Origin: Rhynchopus euleeides
Lineage: Eukaryota; Euglenozoa; Diplonemea; Diplonemida; Diplonemidae
Length of the DNA: 64,000 nt
Assembly: GCA_963210315.1 (NCBI GenBank)
Contig: OY723312.1
Span: forward strand, 1,612,001 to 1,676,000
Reading direction: 5' to 3'
Of this stretch, positions 21,750 to 35,500 are shown one piece after another. How positions within the stretch are numbered: position 1 is the stretch's first letter; each line of letters begins with the position of its first letter. A program made the position numbers and the translations under genes. The notes under the pieces were generated by a model. The model was given only the letters and a program-made list of their open reading frames with translations, did no database searches and was not told the origin of the DNA.

Positions 21750-21922
21750 CAGCCAAATCTATCACGCCAGCGAAATTTTTTGGTCATGTTGCCACGTTCT
21801 TTGCTGTCACGCCTCACGATTCAGCAGGGGACGGGGCGGGCGGGGGTGTCCTGATGCCATTCTTCTTGGCACACTTGCCCCCCCCCCCCCCCCCCCCCCC
21901 AACCCCTACCCCCCACCACCAG

Positions 21923-22490
21923 GCCTGTCGCTAAGCGTCGACCGTCGACCCAGTGATTTTGGGTTTCTCCCCCCATAAAAAAGCGTCGACCCAGCGTCGA
22001 CCCAGTGGACTGGGTTGACGCTTGGTCGAGGCTTGGAGCGTCGACCTAGTGGAACTGGGTTGCCATTCAAGCCTGGACCAAGCGTCAACCCATTTATTAC
22101 ACTGGGTCGACGCTAACCTAGCGTTGGCCCGGTTACACTGGGTCGACGCTCACCAAGCGTCGACCAAGCGTCAACCCACTTTCACTGGGTCGACGTCGAA
22201 GAGAGTATGGTTTTGCAGGAACAGATGCTCACTACCGTGGCCTCCGGCGGCTGGGGGGCTCCGCCCCCCAGACCCCCCTGTGGCGTATGTCTCGTACTCA
22301 AGTCATTCGATTCCCATCAGGTCAGGGAATCCACCCACTCCAGTAGCCTCAGGAGGACGCAGCCAACTCACACAGAATCTGTACGCCCACAATGAACAGA
22401 TGCTCACTACCGTGGCCTCCGGCGGCTGGGGGGCCCTGCCCCCCAGACCCCCCATCTCGCGTGCCCGTCTAGTAACCAAGTCCTTGCGCT
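21923..22490 (+). repeat. G-rich hairpin dimer repeat, copy 2, with expanded GTCGAC region
   Basis: The right part (22195-22490) matches copy 1, with two CTACCGTGGCCTCCGGCGG cores at 22227-22280 and 22405-22456 and the end AACCAAGTCCTTGCG. To its left, 21923-22195 is an expanded irregular array of GCGTCGACCCAGT and its inverse ACTGGGTTGACGC. Copy 1 and copy 3 have only one or two such units. The array is palindromic and could fold into many short hairpins. Confidence 0.8.
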
Positions 22491-23515
22491 TTGACGGCCG
22501 TGACATATCAGGGGGCAGCGTCGAAATCATGGTCCCGAAAGCCATTTTTTGGTTTCCTCCGGCACCCGACGGCGCGAGCGGGAGAGGAACCACGGAAGGA
22601 ACCCAGCGCCTCACACCGTGCCCACCTAGTGGTCCACCGATGGGAAAATTTGGCAACAACACGAGCGCGCGCGAAGCGCGCGCGAGAAAAATTGACCCCT
22701 AGTGTTTTCCCCCCTGATCCCCCCCCAAAACAGGAGCGTCAACCCACCAAATCTCCAAAATCGAAAAGTTAGCGACAGGCCTGCCCCACCACCCCCCCCC
22801 CCCCCCCTTTCCCGCTCCAAATTGAGGCCAACTCCAAAATAAATCGAGCAGTGCCCCCCCACCCTCCCCTCTCCTCCCCCCCCGCCCTTCTTCCCACCCC
22901 ACTCCCTCAGGATCCGCCCACTCGATCCCAGGGACTGGTCCAACCTGCGCACCGTATTGTAAGACTGAGGCTCGCTCAAAACCCTCACGAAGTGAACGTA
23001 CATCCCAGATTCATTGCAGGGGGGTGCGTATTTGCCATGAAAGTGCAGGGGAGTGCTCCGTGATCTGACACAGTTTGGCTGGCAACACACGCAGTTCGAT
23101 AAAGGCCGAAGACCCCGATCTCCCCGCCCCCCCTCCCGCAACCACTCTTAGCCTGTATTTTGTTTTTGGAGTTGTGCGGACAACGCAGGAAACTTTGCGC
23201 TGCAGATGATGCAGGACACACCACACCCGCAGCACCTCGCGATCGACGAATATACCCACCGCTTGCCTCTTCACACCCCCTTCCTGATTTGCAGACGCAA
23301 AAGGTTCGCCGGTGTCACCCCCCCCCCCCCCCCCCCCTCCCTACCCCCCTCACATGTGCACACCACACCACCCCAGGCACCCCATCTACACACGCTGTGG
23401 AGTCGGACCCTGCCTTCCAAATGGCTTGATCCCCCACAGGCGAGCTTCCCACCTGTCCCCCCCCTCCCCCCCCCCTCCCGGGTGTTAGGGCATCCGCCCT
23501 ATTGGGGCCTACACA
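22491..23515. other. Region upstream of the giant gene, no gene seen
   Basis: It contains a CGCGCGCGAAGCGCGCGCG palindrome near 22660-22685, several poly-C runs (22793-22807, 23318-23335, 23459-23476), and an R1 repeat piece. Poly-C at 23459-23476, then CCCGGGTGTTAG at about 23489, lies 25 bp before the ATG of the giant gene and fits a splice acceptor. Confidence 0.45.
23155..23300 (+). repeat. Copy of dispersed repeat family R1 (first half)
   Basis: GGAGTTGTGCGGACAACGCA, GGACACACCACACCC, CGCGATCGACGAATA and TTCCTGATTTGCAGA match 19010-19160 and, inverted, 4300-4480. The copy ends next to a long poly-C tract. Confidence 0.6.
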
Positions 23516-26500
23516 ATGCAGGTGTTCCGCGGGGATGCGCGTCCGGAGGATGATGTCAAACGGGACGAGTTGTTCTTATCTTCGGGGATGGTGAGGTCGG
23601 ATCCGCTGCCGCTGCATGAGGCTGTGCAGCGCGGGCAGGCCGACGTAGTCAGCGAAGTTGTGAAGGGGAAGGACATCCGCGAGATCGAGACGCAGCTCCA
23701 GTCGCAGTTGGGATGGAGTGAGACGCCGCTGATGGTTGCCGCCCAGGCGTTCCATCTCCCACCTCTCCTGCAGCTGAAGATGCTGGATAATCTTCTGAGG
23801 GCTGGGTCCGACCCCTTCGCTGTGGACCGGCGGGGCAGAACGGCTCTCGAGCTCGCCATCCATGCAGCCCCAGCGACGGTCGTCACCAGCATCTCCACCA
23901 GCCACGAAGACACGCAGCAAACCGCGTCATTCCACAAAACGTCGCGTGTGGTGGTGCGCCACCCCCACACCCCATTCCTCTGGATAACCGGCGAGGTCTC
24001 ACGCTCCTACGTCGCCCCCATCGCCTTCGGAGGAGGCATCCGCTTCGACATCTCCACACCCTGGGGCACCGCTGAGGGGGTCACCGCGGGTGACATCACC
24101 TCCGCACCAGACAGCGCAACACCCGATACACCTGCTGCACCCACCCCCACCCCCGCCGGCAGCTCTGTGGAGGCGGTTCCCGCATCTTCCTTCGGGTTGG
24201 GCGACGCCGTGCTGGTCCCGGTGGAGGTGAGGGGTTTGGCGGATTCCTGTCTGAGGTCGTTCCACCCCGACGGGAGGCGCGGGGAGGTGTCCACAGCGAG
24301 TGCAGGTGGGGGAGGTGCCTCCACAGCGACTCTGCGGTGCCACGTGGAGGCGCAAGTTCTGTCTGTCGCGTCGGCCCTCCGGGGGACGGGGGATACCGCA
24401 AAGGTCATGCTAATCCACCGGAGGCTACTCCAGCAGATCGCCTCCGAGGTGGCCACAACAGCGGCAGCGCCAGCCCCCGCTTCCGCCACAAACCCCCCCC
24501 ACGGCGTGCCCTATGTGATGGAGGGAGTTCCCACACGTGGGATGCTCCGCTGTCCCGAAGGGGGGTCTTCTTTCTCCCAGAGACGGGGCGGGGTTCCGGA
24601 TTCAGGGGTCTCCACAGGGGTTTTGATGCAGCAGACCGCGGAGCTCATCCCGGCCACGGAGGGGCAGCTGTACCCAGGGAGGGTCGTGCACTATATAAAG
24701 GAGATCCCTGCGGGTGGGGGTGGCGTGAGGCCCCGGAGCCTGACGCCAAGCCTTTCCATCGGGGTGCTTCACTCGAGGGGGAGCCGGCAGGGGGATTTTA
24801 ACATCTTGAGGAAGGCGGAGCCGTTTCGCGCGGAGGCGAGGCTGCGGGAGGGGCTGTGCCGTGTTCTCCGGAGGGAGCAAAAGAGGCAGAACGGTGGGGA
24901 GGATGTCGGGGCGTCGCGCCAGCCGGATCCAGACGGGGAGCTTTTCTACCTCGGGCTTCTCTCGGAGATGCCGCGTGGGGGTTGGAGGCGGCAGAGGCAG
25001 CAGCAGGCTGCAGCCCCCTCTGCGGATCCGGGGGGTGGCAAATCCGTGGGGGCGGCGGCGGCAGCGGTGGCATCGGTTGTGGCTGACGGTGCCGCAGCTG
25101 CCCCAAGCGACACTCCGTCTGACGCTGGGTCTGCAGGGGAGGTCCCCCCACCGGCGGTCCCCCCCGGGGCGAGGCGGCGGCGGGGGGCGACTGCGACTTC
25201 CGCTTCCACCACCGCCACCGCTGCCCTGCCCACCTCGGCAGGGGTGCCCGGGGGTGCCCTCGAGGGGAAGGGTCGCAGCGGCGGCGCGTCTCGGCAGCCC
25301 AACAGGCCGCACCTCAATGCGCTGCTGTGGAGTGCGAGAGGGGGGCAGCCGAAGCAGAAGGGCCAGCAGGGCCAGCAGCAGCAGCAGCCCCTCCACCACC
25401 GCAGCCCCCCTGTGGGGGGTAGCGGTGGTGGAGGGGGAGGAGGAGGAGGGGGCCCCATCACCAAGGTCCCGCTGCACTGCATCTTCCTGAAGGACAGGGG
25501 TTTTGGCGGGGCGGTTACCCAGGCGGCAAACGTTGCGAGGGCGATCGGCACGGCGCAGGTCGCCGCGCTTTGGAAGGCGGCGGCAGAGGCGGAGGCGACG
25601 GATGCAGCGGATGCGGCAGAGGCTGCTGAGGCGGCGTCGCGCCAATCGGCATCACCCCATGCTTCGGCGGGTGACGGGAAAAATCATGACACCGCAGACC
25701 CACTACCGGCCTCCAGCAGCAGCGCGGCTGGGGAGGGGGGTGGCGGAGGGGCCACCGCCACCGCCACCGCCACCACCACCACACCCGACAACCTCACGCG
25801 CCGCTTCAACGAGCAGCTCGGCACTGCGATCTCCGCCGCAGCTGCGTCGGGCGATCCACACCTTCTCGCGGCCCTCAGGTGGCTCGACACCTCCAGGCCC
25901 TCCCAGGCCCCGCTGCCCCACTCCGAAGCCCCTCTCGCGATGGAGGCCGAGGGTGTGGTGGGGTACCCCCACCCCGCCGACTGTGGGAAGGAGACCCTCC
26001 GGCTGGAGCTGCACACCCTGCAGCCAGCCCTGTGCAGCGCGAGGACCCCTGAGGCGCTGCTCTGCCTCCTCTCCTGCTTCCCTCCGTTCTCCCACCCGGG
26101 GGTCGCCGCGGCGCCGCGGGGCCCCACCACAGCCCGGGCAGAGGTGGCGGGGATTCTGGCGAAGGTCGGGGCCTTTCCCCCGCCGATCCCCCCCCTTCCC
26201 CGGGCACCTCCGAGGCTGGTGGACCCCTGGGGGGATGCGGAGGGACCGGAGAGGCCGCCGGTATCGCTCGCGAGAGTTGTCTCCCTTGCGTCGGGGTTTC
26301 AAATGGATGCGTGGCTGGAGGTGGTCCGGATGGTGTTGGAGGTCAACTCCGCGGCGGAGGCGAGGGTGAAGCAGCGAGAGGATCCGGCAGCCGGGGCGGC
26401 GCAGCAGAGGCAGCAGCACCGACACCTCGTCGTGGAGAGGGTCCTCCGCCCGTTCTGCCAGGAGTACCCCCCGAAGACAGGCCTGACTGCCGCAGGCTGG

Positions 26501-29500
26501 GCCTGCCTCCACGGCGCCTTCGACACGCTCCGCCTCCTCATCTGCGGTGCCAGAGCCGCTCTCCTTGCCTGCGGGCCACCACCCCCAGCTGCCACCGGTC
26601 TCCACTGCGGGGATGACGTCCCGCTTCCTTCTCCAACACCCAAGCGGCCCGCCACGGCGTTCCCCGCGAAGAGGGGTGCTGGGCTGGGGGTTTGTGGCGG
26701 TCTCTTCCCTCCTTCTGCAGCGGGTGTCGGTGTTGGAGTGGGAGCCTGTGTGTGTGGCGCGCATATCAAGCACCGGTGTTCGCGGTGCCCTCCGGTGGGG
26801 GTTAGCGAGGGGGGCACAGCGGAGGAGAAGGAAGGGAAAGCCGCCGGCGGTGGCGGCGAGGGGGGTGCGGCCCATGCGAGGAGGAAGAGGGTGTGCCTGG
26901 CGTGCTCCGCAGTGCCCAAAAAAGAGCTGCCCCCCGGTGGTGGGGTCGGGGAGCGCAGCGACGGGGGGGGTCCTCGAGCCCCTTCCCCCGGCTCCTCCCC
27001 GCCTGCCTGCGGCACCCCCGGGGGTCACGGCGGCGAGGGGGGCGGCAAAAGCTCGGACCCCCCCGCCGAGGAGAGCAGCAGCGCCAGAGGGGTGGATGGC
27101 CTTAAAAACAGGTGTTCCGTGTGTTCCGAACCACTCATAGACCCGCATGGGCCCCAGCCGGGATGCCCGCTCAACTCTTCGAGGCCTGAGGAGCTGCAGA
27201 AGGTGATGCGTGCGACTCCTTCGGGAGACCCTGTGGTGTTCATCGTGGCGTCGTGGCGGCCCTCTCACGAAAAGCTGGAGATTCTGAAGGATCTGCAGAG
27301 GTCGGGGCTGCTTGACGCATCGGATGCCGAGTCTGCCGCCTCGCTCAACGACGCGCTGTTCGCCGCGGTGAGGGAGAACGACAAAAACCTCGTCGCATTC
27401 CTCCTCAACCACCTCGAGAAGGATCCGCCGGAGAAGCCCCCAGTTGCGGTGTCCTCCCTGCTGAGCGCTGCGGGGGCTTACCCCTCTTCCTCAGGCGACG
27501 CATCGACTTATGCCCTGCTGGACAAACCGCTCCGCCTTCACGAGCCGAGCCATCTCCGCTTCTCCGGCATCCTCGCCCTCAGCAGGACATTCCCCATGTT
27601 TGAAAAGCTCTTTTTCGCAAGCCACATCCACGGAAAAGGTGCGCGCGGCACCCGCGACAACACAGAGCCTCAGAAGAGAAAGAAACCCAGGGGAATGCCA
27701 GAGGAGGAGGAGGAGCCTCCCTCCGCAGAGCTGCGGTCGCCCTACTTCCCGGAGTCGCCTGTCCTGCAGGCCTGGGTGGATGGGGTAGTGCTGTATCCAC
27801 ACCATGTGGTGACGCGCCTGCTCGTCGCGAAGCGGCGCGCGAAGGGGTCCCGCGAGTTCTCCGACTCCAGGCGGAGGCACAGCCGCCGCAACGCCAGCAG
27901 GCGTGCCGGGTCCAGCCAGAGGGGCGCCTCCGCGGAGGGGGGAGCTGCCACTGGATCTGCCACCACCGGTGAATCCGCAGCAGTCGCTTCCAACGCAGGG
28001 GCTCCGGAGCAGCACTCTTCTGTCTGCCGCGGCGCCAACGGTGAGCTGAACGACGGCAGAGACGGCGGTGCCGAGGAGGTGACCAACTGGTCCAACCTCC
28101 TTTTGGATTTCCGAAACCTGGAGAAGGTGATCACTGCTGCTGCGTGTGGCGATGAGGGCGATGATGGCGATGGCAGTGATGGCGCCACCTCCCGCTCGCG
28201 CCAGATAGCGGCGAACCGGACGAAACGCCGGAGATGTCTACTCTCTTTTGAATGGGACGCGTGGAACCCCGCAGGGGAGACGGGGCTCTCCTTGGCCCTA
28301 CGCGAGGGCGACACAGGCATCACGATATTCCTCCTCTCTTGCGGAGCAGCGGTGGGCAAGCGGGCCGCCTTTCCGGAGCAGGTCTGGCAGAAGGTCCGCC
28401 TGAGCCACCCCCGCGGCGGGGAAGGGCAGCGGCAGCAGCAGCAGGGCAGCAGGCCGGCGGAGCTCCGCCCCCTCCGGCCCCCCCCGATGCTGCATCCCCT
28501 TGCCACTGCGGCTCTCTGCTGCGCCCGCCCCGATGCCTTGGACCCGGTTATCAAAAAGATGGGAGAATCGGGAGAAGACACCGCGGGAGGGTCTGCTAGC
28601 AGAGGGTCCTCCACCGCCCCTTCGACCCTGTCGCAGCAGCCGGCATATGCCGAAGCTCTGGTGATGTCCGTCGCGGTTGTGAAGCGGGAGTTCTACGAAA
28701 AGGTTCTCGTCGCCGCGCTGCGGCTCGACCCCCCGAGCCTTGCCACCCTCCGTCAGAGCGAGCCGCCCCCGCTGGTCAGCAGCGAGAGCGGTGCCCTCTC
28801 CTCCCGCCCCTCCAAGCGGGGCACCCTGCTGTCCCGCGGGGACTACCTCAGCCGGCTGTCGGACCTTCTCCTGATGAGCTCCATGGGGCGCTACGCCTTC
28901 GACGAGGGGGTCCGGTCCGGCTGGGTCGATATCGACTTCACCCTGGCGTATCTGCTGCCCATCGTGTGCCCGGTGGAGAAGCAGAGTGAGGAGGATGGCG
29001 TGAGGCAGGAAGGGGGTGGTACGTCCACGCGTGCCGCTCCGGTGCATCTGTCTGTTCCGACCTGCTCGGAGATGAGCCCGAGGGGGGTGCTGTCGGCAGC
29101 CGGGAAGCTGCTCGCGAAGGCGAAGACAAAGAACCCGAAGAGCCTTCGTGAGTTTCTGAAGTATGCAGGGTTTCTGCTGTGGATCGGAGGGAAGAAGAAG
29201 GGGAAGAAGGGGGGCCAGCAGCAGCAGCAGCAGCAGCAGCCGCAGCAGCAGGAGGGAGATGCGGAGGACGGCGAGATCCAGAAGCTGTTGGACAACATCC
29301 GGCAGCACGCAGCCCTGCGGCCCATCCGGGCCGCGACGATGCTGTGCCACGCCATCGCAACCGACTGCAGCCTGCTCTTCTTCCTCCTCCTCTGCATCTG
29401 CAGCAACGACATTGCCACCGTGCTGCTCCTGCATATCCCCGGTGGGGGCCGTGTTCTGGATTCCATCGCCTGCTCCCCAAATGCGAAGGTGCTGCTGCAG

Positions 29501-32500
29501 GCTGTGTTCGACTGCCTGAAGATCCACGGCTGCGCCGCGCAGTGGAAGGGTCTCGTCGTGGCAACGGGGCTCCTCGCGGGGGCCGCGGAGGCAAACAATG
29601 TGGCGCTTGTCGAATTCCTCTCCAAAAAATACATCGAGGAGGAGAAGGGGCAGGATCCCCTGTGGCGCGCCACAACAGAGGCGGTGATCCGGCCCGGCGA
29701 GAGGCTGGCAAGCCCGCTCAGCCTGGCGACGGATGGGCGTATCATGAGCAAGCTGATGGAGATCGACTTCACGCCGAACCTCGCGGATTTTGCAAAGAAC
29801 GGGAGGTTCGAGTTGCTGCTGCTCGGGCTGAAAGGCTATGCCGAGCGCCTCCACACGTTGCTCCTCGCTGAGACGCGCGGGATGGCACACCCGGAGGATT
29901 GCCAGCCGATCATCGATGAGTTCAAGCGCAAGCTGCGGAAGCTCTGCGCGGAGCTGTCGACCGACCAGCCTCCGCACCGGACAGCCCTCGAGTGGATCGC
30001 CACCACACGCTTCCTCCGGCTGACATCCGATTTATTCGACAAGCTGCGGAGCTCCCCCGCATCCGCCATCGGTTTTGCAAAGATCGATGGCATCTACCAA
30101 CCGGGCATCGCCCTCATCCCTCCGGACGAACTTCCACACCTCAAAGACCCGAGCGTGCCGGAGGAGCTGCGAGAGGCGTTGCACCCCAGAAATTGGTCAG
30201 GCCTGGTGCGTTTCCACCAGCTCGCTTTCACCCCCGGTGTCGATGCGAAGCCCAGGACAGTCGGGGTTTCCAAGATCCCGCTCGGGGAGGTGCATTTCGT
30301 TTGCAGGGGGGATGTCAAAATTTTCCCGGATGTGACGTACCGCGTGATGGACGATCCGATCGAAAAACACCTCAGCAGCATCGAGGCGATGATCCCGCCG
30401 CTCTCGGTGAAAAGGGGTGCCAACACCCCGAGGGCAACACCGACTACCTATGCCGACACCAGAAACGCAATGGGGTTCTCTCGGCGAGAGGTGGACGTTG
30501 GGTCCACCGCGAGATCCGACATGGGGCTCGATCAGACACAGCAGGACCAGGAGACGGCGAAGTTCAAATTTCCTCGCGGGGCTGAAGGCAGAGGAGGGTT
30601 CGCCACAGTGGAGAGCCGTGGTTCTATTGTGCTCCTCCGGCTGGACGGGGAAGGGGATGGTGGCGGAGCCACGCCTCTTCCTACGCGGTTCATCAAGGTG
30701 AGGGTCATCAGCACCGGGCCCGGCACCGTGGAGGTTTTCTCGCGGGCCATTGGGAGGCAGACGGTCCGCCAGGAGTGCATCTTCCACTTCCGCCGGTTCG
30801 CCCTGCTGTCGTCGGAGGAGATCTTGCTGGAGTTCATCCAGGAGTCCCGGAGGCAGGAGGCTGCGTTCGACGGGGTGAATGAGTGGAAACCACTGTCGCT
30901 TGGGGAAGGCTGGGCTGATGGAGAAATATACAGCGAGCGCGACAGCTGGCCCCTACCACTGAAGCCGGGCGAGGCTGCTGCACTGAGTGGTGGGGCGTAT
31001 GAAGCCCCGCCGGAAGTTGCCGAGACAACGTGCCTCCCCCCGTCGAACGCGCGGTGGAGTCTCGCAGAGCTGAGCGCCGCGGAGAGCGACGAGCAATTTT
31101 TCTATTTCGCGGCAAACAGCGGGCTGATCGAGACCCACACCGTGGATGACTACTTCTACCGGGCTGCCACGGTCGCCGCGACGATGTCCCGCCCCTCGCT
31201 CCTCAAAACCTGCCTCGATGTCATACTGCAGTCAGTCGAGGCTTCGAACAAGGTGCAGCCCCCCCACCAAAATCACCCCCCTGATGATGACGACACCTCC
31301 AGCGCGAATGATGAGTCCAGCCACCCCGACAACAGCGTGCACTACCCAGCGGAGCCTCTCCCGCTGCAGAGGGGTGGGGTTGGCGAAACCGCGACGCAGC
31401 ACCGCACGCAGTGGAAGCCGCACCTGTTCCGAAGGGACGGGGAGCCGCTGGCCAGCCTCGTCGGGTCGGAGGCGATCGCACGCATGTTCCGCGAGTTCTG
31501 GGAGCGAATCGCGAAGCTGGACGTGCGGGACATGGGGGACCACAGGCAGTTCTTCGATGCGGTGCGCTACGCCAAGGAGGGGTGGGTGGACGAGATGTCG
31601 CGCATCGCAAAGCACCCCATCGAAGCCGACCTCAGCAAACCCAGAGACCACGCGGGCTACGGGCCCCTCCACCACGCCGCGAGCTGCGGGAAGCTCAAGA
31701 TGCTGACCTTCCTCCTGGACCACCGCCCGCCGGGTCCAGAGACAAAGGATGAGTGGCTGAAGAAGCTCGCCGCAAGCGACACCGCCCCCTCTGTGCTCGC
31801 CTGTGCCGCGGGGTACCACAAGGAGGAGGACGCCGTTGCCATGACACGCAGCCTGCTCCGCGCCTTCGGCACCACCGGCCCCACCGGGCTTGAATTCGAC
31901 ACCCCCAAGACAAAAGCCTATGTCAGGGACTCGCGTGCCCTCAGCGCCTGCCTGGCGCAGCCCACGCCATCCGCTCTCCTCACTTCCATCCTGCTCCAGC
32001 ATGGGGCTGACCCACTGGAGACTGTGAAGGGGAAATACGCCTTCTGCCAGATCGCGCCTGCCAGGGAGCCGGATTCACCGCAGGATGCAGTGGCGTGCCT
32101 TGTGGTGGACATCCTGATGGAGTGGACCGCGAAGGTAGTGCAGGACAAGAGCCTTCCAGGCGGGAGGTGGTGCAAGGTGTTGGAGGTTGACGAGCAGTCC
32201 GACCGCTACAGAGTGCGCATGGTGGAGGAGGCCGCCCCGCCTCGGGCAGATGCGGATGCGGATGCGGGGCACGGGAAAGGGCATGGCGCATCCGGGGTGG
32301 CGGGTGAGGCGGGGAACACCGTCGCACCTCAAACAGCCGAATCTTCCCCGCCGGAGAAGGCGGCGCAGCAGAGGCAGGATGGGGCGCACCCTGCCATCAC
32401 CACCAGCATCGGGGATACCTGGATGGGGAGCGGCGAGCTGGAGATTGTCAAACCCGAGAAGGATTCCCAGGGGTTCTCCCGGCACCGCGTGCTCGCCTGC

Positions 32501-35500
32501 CACCTCCTCCATGCCGTGAAGAGCTCGCTGTCCGGAGCGGTGTCGCGGATGGCCACAGCGGATGCGCTGATGCGCTACACCCAGGCAAGCGCCCCTTATG
32601 TCACTGCGGAGACTCTCCGGGAATGCTTCGACATCCTCGCGCCACGCCTCCGCACCTCGTGGGCGCGTCGGGGTGGGTGCGCCTCCCAGCTCGGTGCGGA
32701 TTCCCTCACATGGGATATTTTCAAAACACTCCTCTGCGCGCTGCACGGCATCCACGTGGCTGCGAGGGTATCGCAGCAGCCAGGCGCACCTTCCTCAACT
32801 CGGTGTTCGACGATGCCGACATTCCGGCAGGCGGTGCGGGACATCGTGAAGGATAAACTGGTGCGCGACGTGCCGCTCCATCTGTTCCGCAAAGCGGTTG
32901 TGGATGGCCTGCTCCCGTTCTTCACGGACTGCTTCGCGGAGCAGCAGATGCTCCTGAGGGAGCAGCTGTGCAGGTCGTGGCGTGACGCCCTCCTCTCCGG
33001 CAAAACCCCCGAGAAGGATTCAGACCGGAAGCGCGACTATCAGATGTTCCAAAAGCTGCATCTCGAGGGCACCCAAGCCCCCGGGGGGAAGTCACCACTT
33101 GAGACTGCCGCAGAGCACGGGTGGGTTCGCGCGATCCGCTGGCTGCTGCGGTCGCAGCGGGTCAGCCCGAAGCAGACGTCAAGCGGTGAGACCCCCATCG
33201 GCATAATCGCGGAGGAGATCCGAAAATACGCCGAGCAGATCAAAGGGCATCTCCTGGAGGTGTTCTTCGACACCCGAGGTGGGGCGCCCAGCCCCCAGTC
33301 CTATGTGGATCTGATGCGGGCCAGGTGTGAGGTTGGGCGGAAGCACTTTCAGAGATCCCTCGCTGACTCCGTCCTCCACATCTGCCGCAACAGCTGCGTC
33401 GTCCGCTCCCTGGTGTTCTCCGCCCAGGCCCTCATAGAGTTCGGGGCAGACCCAACCCCTGCCGATCTGAAAAAAATCTGCCTGGTCATGAAGCTGGACA
33501 CCGTCTTCCATGCGACAATCTATGCCCCCTCCCGTTTACCCAGAGGGGTGTCTAAACCGGGCCACCCACCACCCGCCGCGGCATCAGGTGATGAGCCGAG
33601 GGGGACGCTCCGTCTGGAGAGGGCAACTCTCCTGCACATCGCGGCGGTGAACAACAACCGGGAGTCGATTGAGTTTCTCCTGAACTGCCCGGGGTACTCC
33701 GACACGGTGGGGAGTGCGACGATGGAGGATCTGAGCGGGAATACCGCGCGGCACTACACTACATCTCATGTCTGCCACGAGCTGCTCGCTCTGAGGGAGA
33801 AGGACAGGCAGGCGGTGCGGGGGTACTACCCCCCAAAGCAACACATCCCGCTCGTCATCACCATCACCGTCGAGGAGAATATGGATTGGAACCCCCTGAG
33901 GCGCGCCTGGGCGAAGGTGAAAAACGCGCAGAACATCCTCGCAACCTCAAAACAGCTGTCGAAGCACGGGGGGAGGCGCTTTATACCCTACTCCACCGCA
34001 GGGGACATCCGCACCTGCGAGGCGCCGGCGGAGGAAAACAAGGGTTCCGACGCTCCTCCGCAGCGCAGGGCGGAGCCCCAACCCAAGCCCAGCGCGGATG
34101 TGCCCCCCCTGCCCGACGCGCCACGCCAGCAGGGGCGTGGGGCGGGCAACCCTGCCGCCACTGCCTGCCCCGAAGGGGCGCCCCAGAGGGGCGACGGGGT
34201 TGCCGTGGGGGATGGGTACCGCGCGAAGCTGGTTGCAGGCATTGGGGAGTCCTCCGTGCAGTACGCCCTTTTCCGGCTCGATCTCGGGGGGTTTGCGGTC
34301 CCGGGGAGGCCAGCCGAGGGGCGGATGCGGAATAAGAAGGGGGAGGTTATCTGCGGGAAGGATGGTGCTGCGGTGAGCCTTGCGGAGCCTTCCGCACCCC
34401 CTGCGGATCTCTTCTTTGCGGTGAGCGGGACGCGGTCGCGGCTGCTCCTCACGGCGACGCGGTACTCCCACCTGGTGAGGGCGAATAAATTCCAGAGGAG
34501 GAACCAGTTTGTCGAGCTCGACAGGCCGGGCGACGAATCCTCCTCTTCCGACGAAGGCGCGGGAGGGGGGAGGAAGGAGGAAGAGGAGACCGCCCCACTG
34601 CACTCCAAGAACCCCCCGCCCCTCCACCCCCAGAAGCCCGGCAGGGGGAGCCGCCAGCTCCGGAGACGGCACAACCTGAGCATGGCGAATCTGACCTACT
34701 ATACGGATACCAGGGTGCTGAGCTCACAGGAATCACACACCGTGACGTCGCATCTCGTCAACTGCTTCACCTGGCCTGTGCATGACCTGGAAGAAGCGAT
34801 GGATGCGGTGAAGGCCGCTGTTCACCATGTGAGGAATGGATCTATCACCGAGCCCCAACACAGACTGCATTGCTTCAGTCTCCCCCCGGAGCCGGCTGGA
34901 TCGAAGGAGAAGGGTGGAAACGCCAAGCTAAAACGTCTCCTCAACCTGAGGTCCTGGGTGACATCGGGGCTCTGGCTGCAGTATGGGCATGAGGTCTCCT
35001 ACCCTGCGAGCATCTCTGTGGAGATGCAAGGGGCGTCCTCAGAGATGGGGCCGATGTGCGGCACCTACACCATGGTCGCAAGGAGGGATATCCCCGCGCT
35101 GCTGAAGGGCTGCAGCCTCTGCCACCTGCCTTTTTCGGACAGCGCGGAAGCGGGGGCGGCCCCCCCGGGCGACAAAGAGGGGGAGGAGTCCGCTACTCCC
35201 ACTCCTAACGCATCAGGGGCGGATGACACGGGTGGCAGCAGCAGCAGCAGCAGCGGGGGGATCTACTGCACCGATTCCGACCTGGTTTGGGAGGACGAGA
35301 GCGAGAAACCCGACAAAAAAATCCTCCTCCTGCGATATGGGAAGTGGTCGCTCGCCCGGCAGGGGATAACAACAACGGGTGGTGGTGGTGGTGGTGGCGG
35401 TGGCGGTGGCGGCGGTGGCAACACATCCTCAGGACAGGCCACCTCAAAGGATAGAGATGAAGAGGTTCTCCTTCGGTATGTCATGCGCGACCCACCATCG

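Noticed and set aside
25703-29977. Several minus-strand frames of 240-570 codons under the giant gene
   Set aside because: They are Arg/Pro/Gly-rich mirrors of the GC-rich sense coding sequence with no domain pattern.
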